Below are positions 6,115-6,670 of a stretch of 6,670 nucleotides of DNA, in pieces. The DNA comes from Deltaproteobacteria bacterium. GTDB taxonomy: Bacteria > Desulfobacterota > DSM-4660 > Desulfatiglandales > HGW-15. Below the pieces are notes generated by a model. It saw only the letters and a list, made by a program, of their open reading frames with translations. It ran no database searches and was not told the origin of the DNA. Numbering within the stretch: the stretch's first letter is position 1; each line of letters begins with the position of its first letter. The translations under genes were made by a program, and so were the position numbers. The stretch is from positions 1 to 6,670 of the forward strand of contig JAFDIC010000225.1 in assembly GCA_019308525.1 (NCBI GenBank), in the 5' to 3' direction.

Positions 6115-6670
6115 TGCCTGATCTTCACTCTTGATGTCCTGGAGGGCCGGGGCTCCCACCTATCCCAGAACCCCTTGGGATCGGCCGGCCTACCATAGCC
6201 CAGCAGTTTGTCCATCTTGACATAGAAAGGGTCGGCCCATCGCACGTGATCCACGAACCATTTCACCATGGAATGAAACCAGTTGCGGGGCTTGTTAAAG
6301 GGGCAGACGCTGATACAGATGGTGCAGGGTTTCCGGATCCTGGACCATTGACCGATACACTTCTCCGCATCAATGGGCCACTTCAAGACACCCGGCGAGG
6401 TGGACTCGTTTCTCGCCTCCGTGGTCCTTTCGCCGTGCATGATGGCCTGTCCGGGACACTTGTCTGCACAGATCTCACAGGTGGAGCAAAACTCTGTCAC
6501 CCCGAAATCAATGGGTGCGTCAGGAACCAGGGGCAGGCTTGTCAGCACTTTGCTGATTCTGAGGGCAGGGCCGAACTCCGGGTTGATGAGCAAGCCGTTT
6601 CGCCCGAGCTGCCCCAGCCCTGCCTGAACGGCCATGGGTATGGTGATACCGATGGTGTTTGTGGAGCAGG
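6111..6670 (-). CDS. Reductive-dehalogenase-family (RdhA-like) protein, C-terminal part, cut by the window edge
   Basis: The minus-strand frame is open to the right edge, so the 185 visible residues are the C-terminal part of a longer protein; family members are roughly 400-500 residues. It begins TNTIGITIPMAVQAGLGQLG, and the ATG at 6635 is an internal Met, not the start. The continuation GRNGLLINPEFGPALRISKV, LPLVPDAPIDFGVTEFC and the ending KMDKLLGYGRPADPKGFWD match the C-terminal region of RdhA proteins closely. Two 4Fe-4S motifs are visible. The first is CSTCEICADKCPGQAI (bases 6488-6441), with C-x2-C-x2-C-x3-CP spacing. The second has C-x10-C-x2-C-x3-CP spacing (CIGQWSRIRKPCTICISVCP, bases 6359-6300), the stretched form seen in RdhA. 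Members bind a corrinoid in the N-terminal and central part, outside this window, and some cleave carbon-halogen bonds. Whether this one does, and whether it has a Tat signal, cannot be seen. QueG shares the fold but lacks this tail, so it is less likely. Confidence 0.88.
   Translation of the reverse strand, partial: CSTNTIGITIPMAVQAGLGQLGRNGLLINPEFGPALRISKVLTSLPLVPDAPIDFGVTEFCSTCEICADKCPGQAIMHGERTTEARNESTSPGVLKWPIDAEKCIGQWSRIRKPCTICISVCPFNKPRNWFHSMVKWFVDHVRWADPFYVKMDKLLGYGRPADPKGFWDRWEPRPSRTSRVKIRH

Noticed and set aside
6111..6635. Complete 174-residue ferredoxin starting at ATG 6635
   Set aside because: The frame continues open to the window edge with RdhA-like residues before this Met, so it is the tail of a larger gene and not a small ferredoxin.

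Overview
The window looks like a chromosomal piece of a strictly anaerobic bacterium, most likely a Desulfobacterota-type (deltaproteobacterial) sulfate reducer or syntroph. The reasons are the gene content (a corrinoid-activating ASKHA ATPase, a soluble NADH-dehydrogenase-like flavin/Fe-S module and a reductive-dehalogenase-like protein), very Cys-rich Fe-S proteins, moderately high G+C genes and frequent AGG (Arg) and ATA (Ile) codons. The taxonomy is an inference and no marker gene is present.

Layout. Bases 1-463 are an A/T-richer non-coding leader. It holds a candidate promoter (extended -10 TGCTATACT, 323-331), a perfect 12-bp palindrome just upstream of it (292-303) and a strong ribosome binding site before a TTG start. 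Five genes then run on the + strand: a RACo-like corrinoid activation protein (464-2341), a stand-alone cyclic-nucleotide-binding-domain protein with a degenerate ligand cassette (2422-2889), and a NuoE/HydC-like (2945-3463), NuoF/HydB-like (3460-5397) and NuoG/HydA/HoxU-like subunit (5428-6114). The E and F genes overlap by ATGA, the other gaps are 30-80 nt, and no terminator is visible, so this reads as one operon. A convergent minus-strand gene enters from the right edge (6670-6111) and encodes the C-terminal part of a reductive-dehalogenase-family protein. Its stop codon overlaps that of the last + gene in the palindrome CTAG.

Working model (inference). The three Nuo/Hyd-like subunits would form a cytoplasmic NAD(P)H oxidoreductase with one FMN and a long Fe-S chain, but no hydrogenase, formate dehydrogenase or other catalytic module is fused to it or follows it. 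The first gene is the kind of ATPase that reduces an inactive Co(II) corrinoid to Co(I). The simplest joint role is NAD(P)H-derived, possibly bifurcation-derived, low-potential electrons feeding the RACo-like protein and through it a corrinoid protein. That target could be a methyltransferase system encoded outside the window or, more speculatively, the convergent RdhA-like protein, whose family normally uses a corrinoid cofactor.
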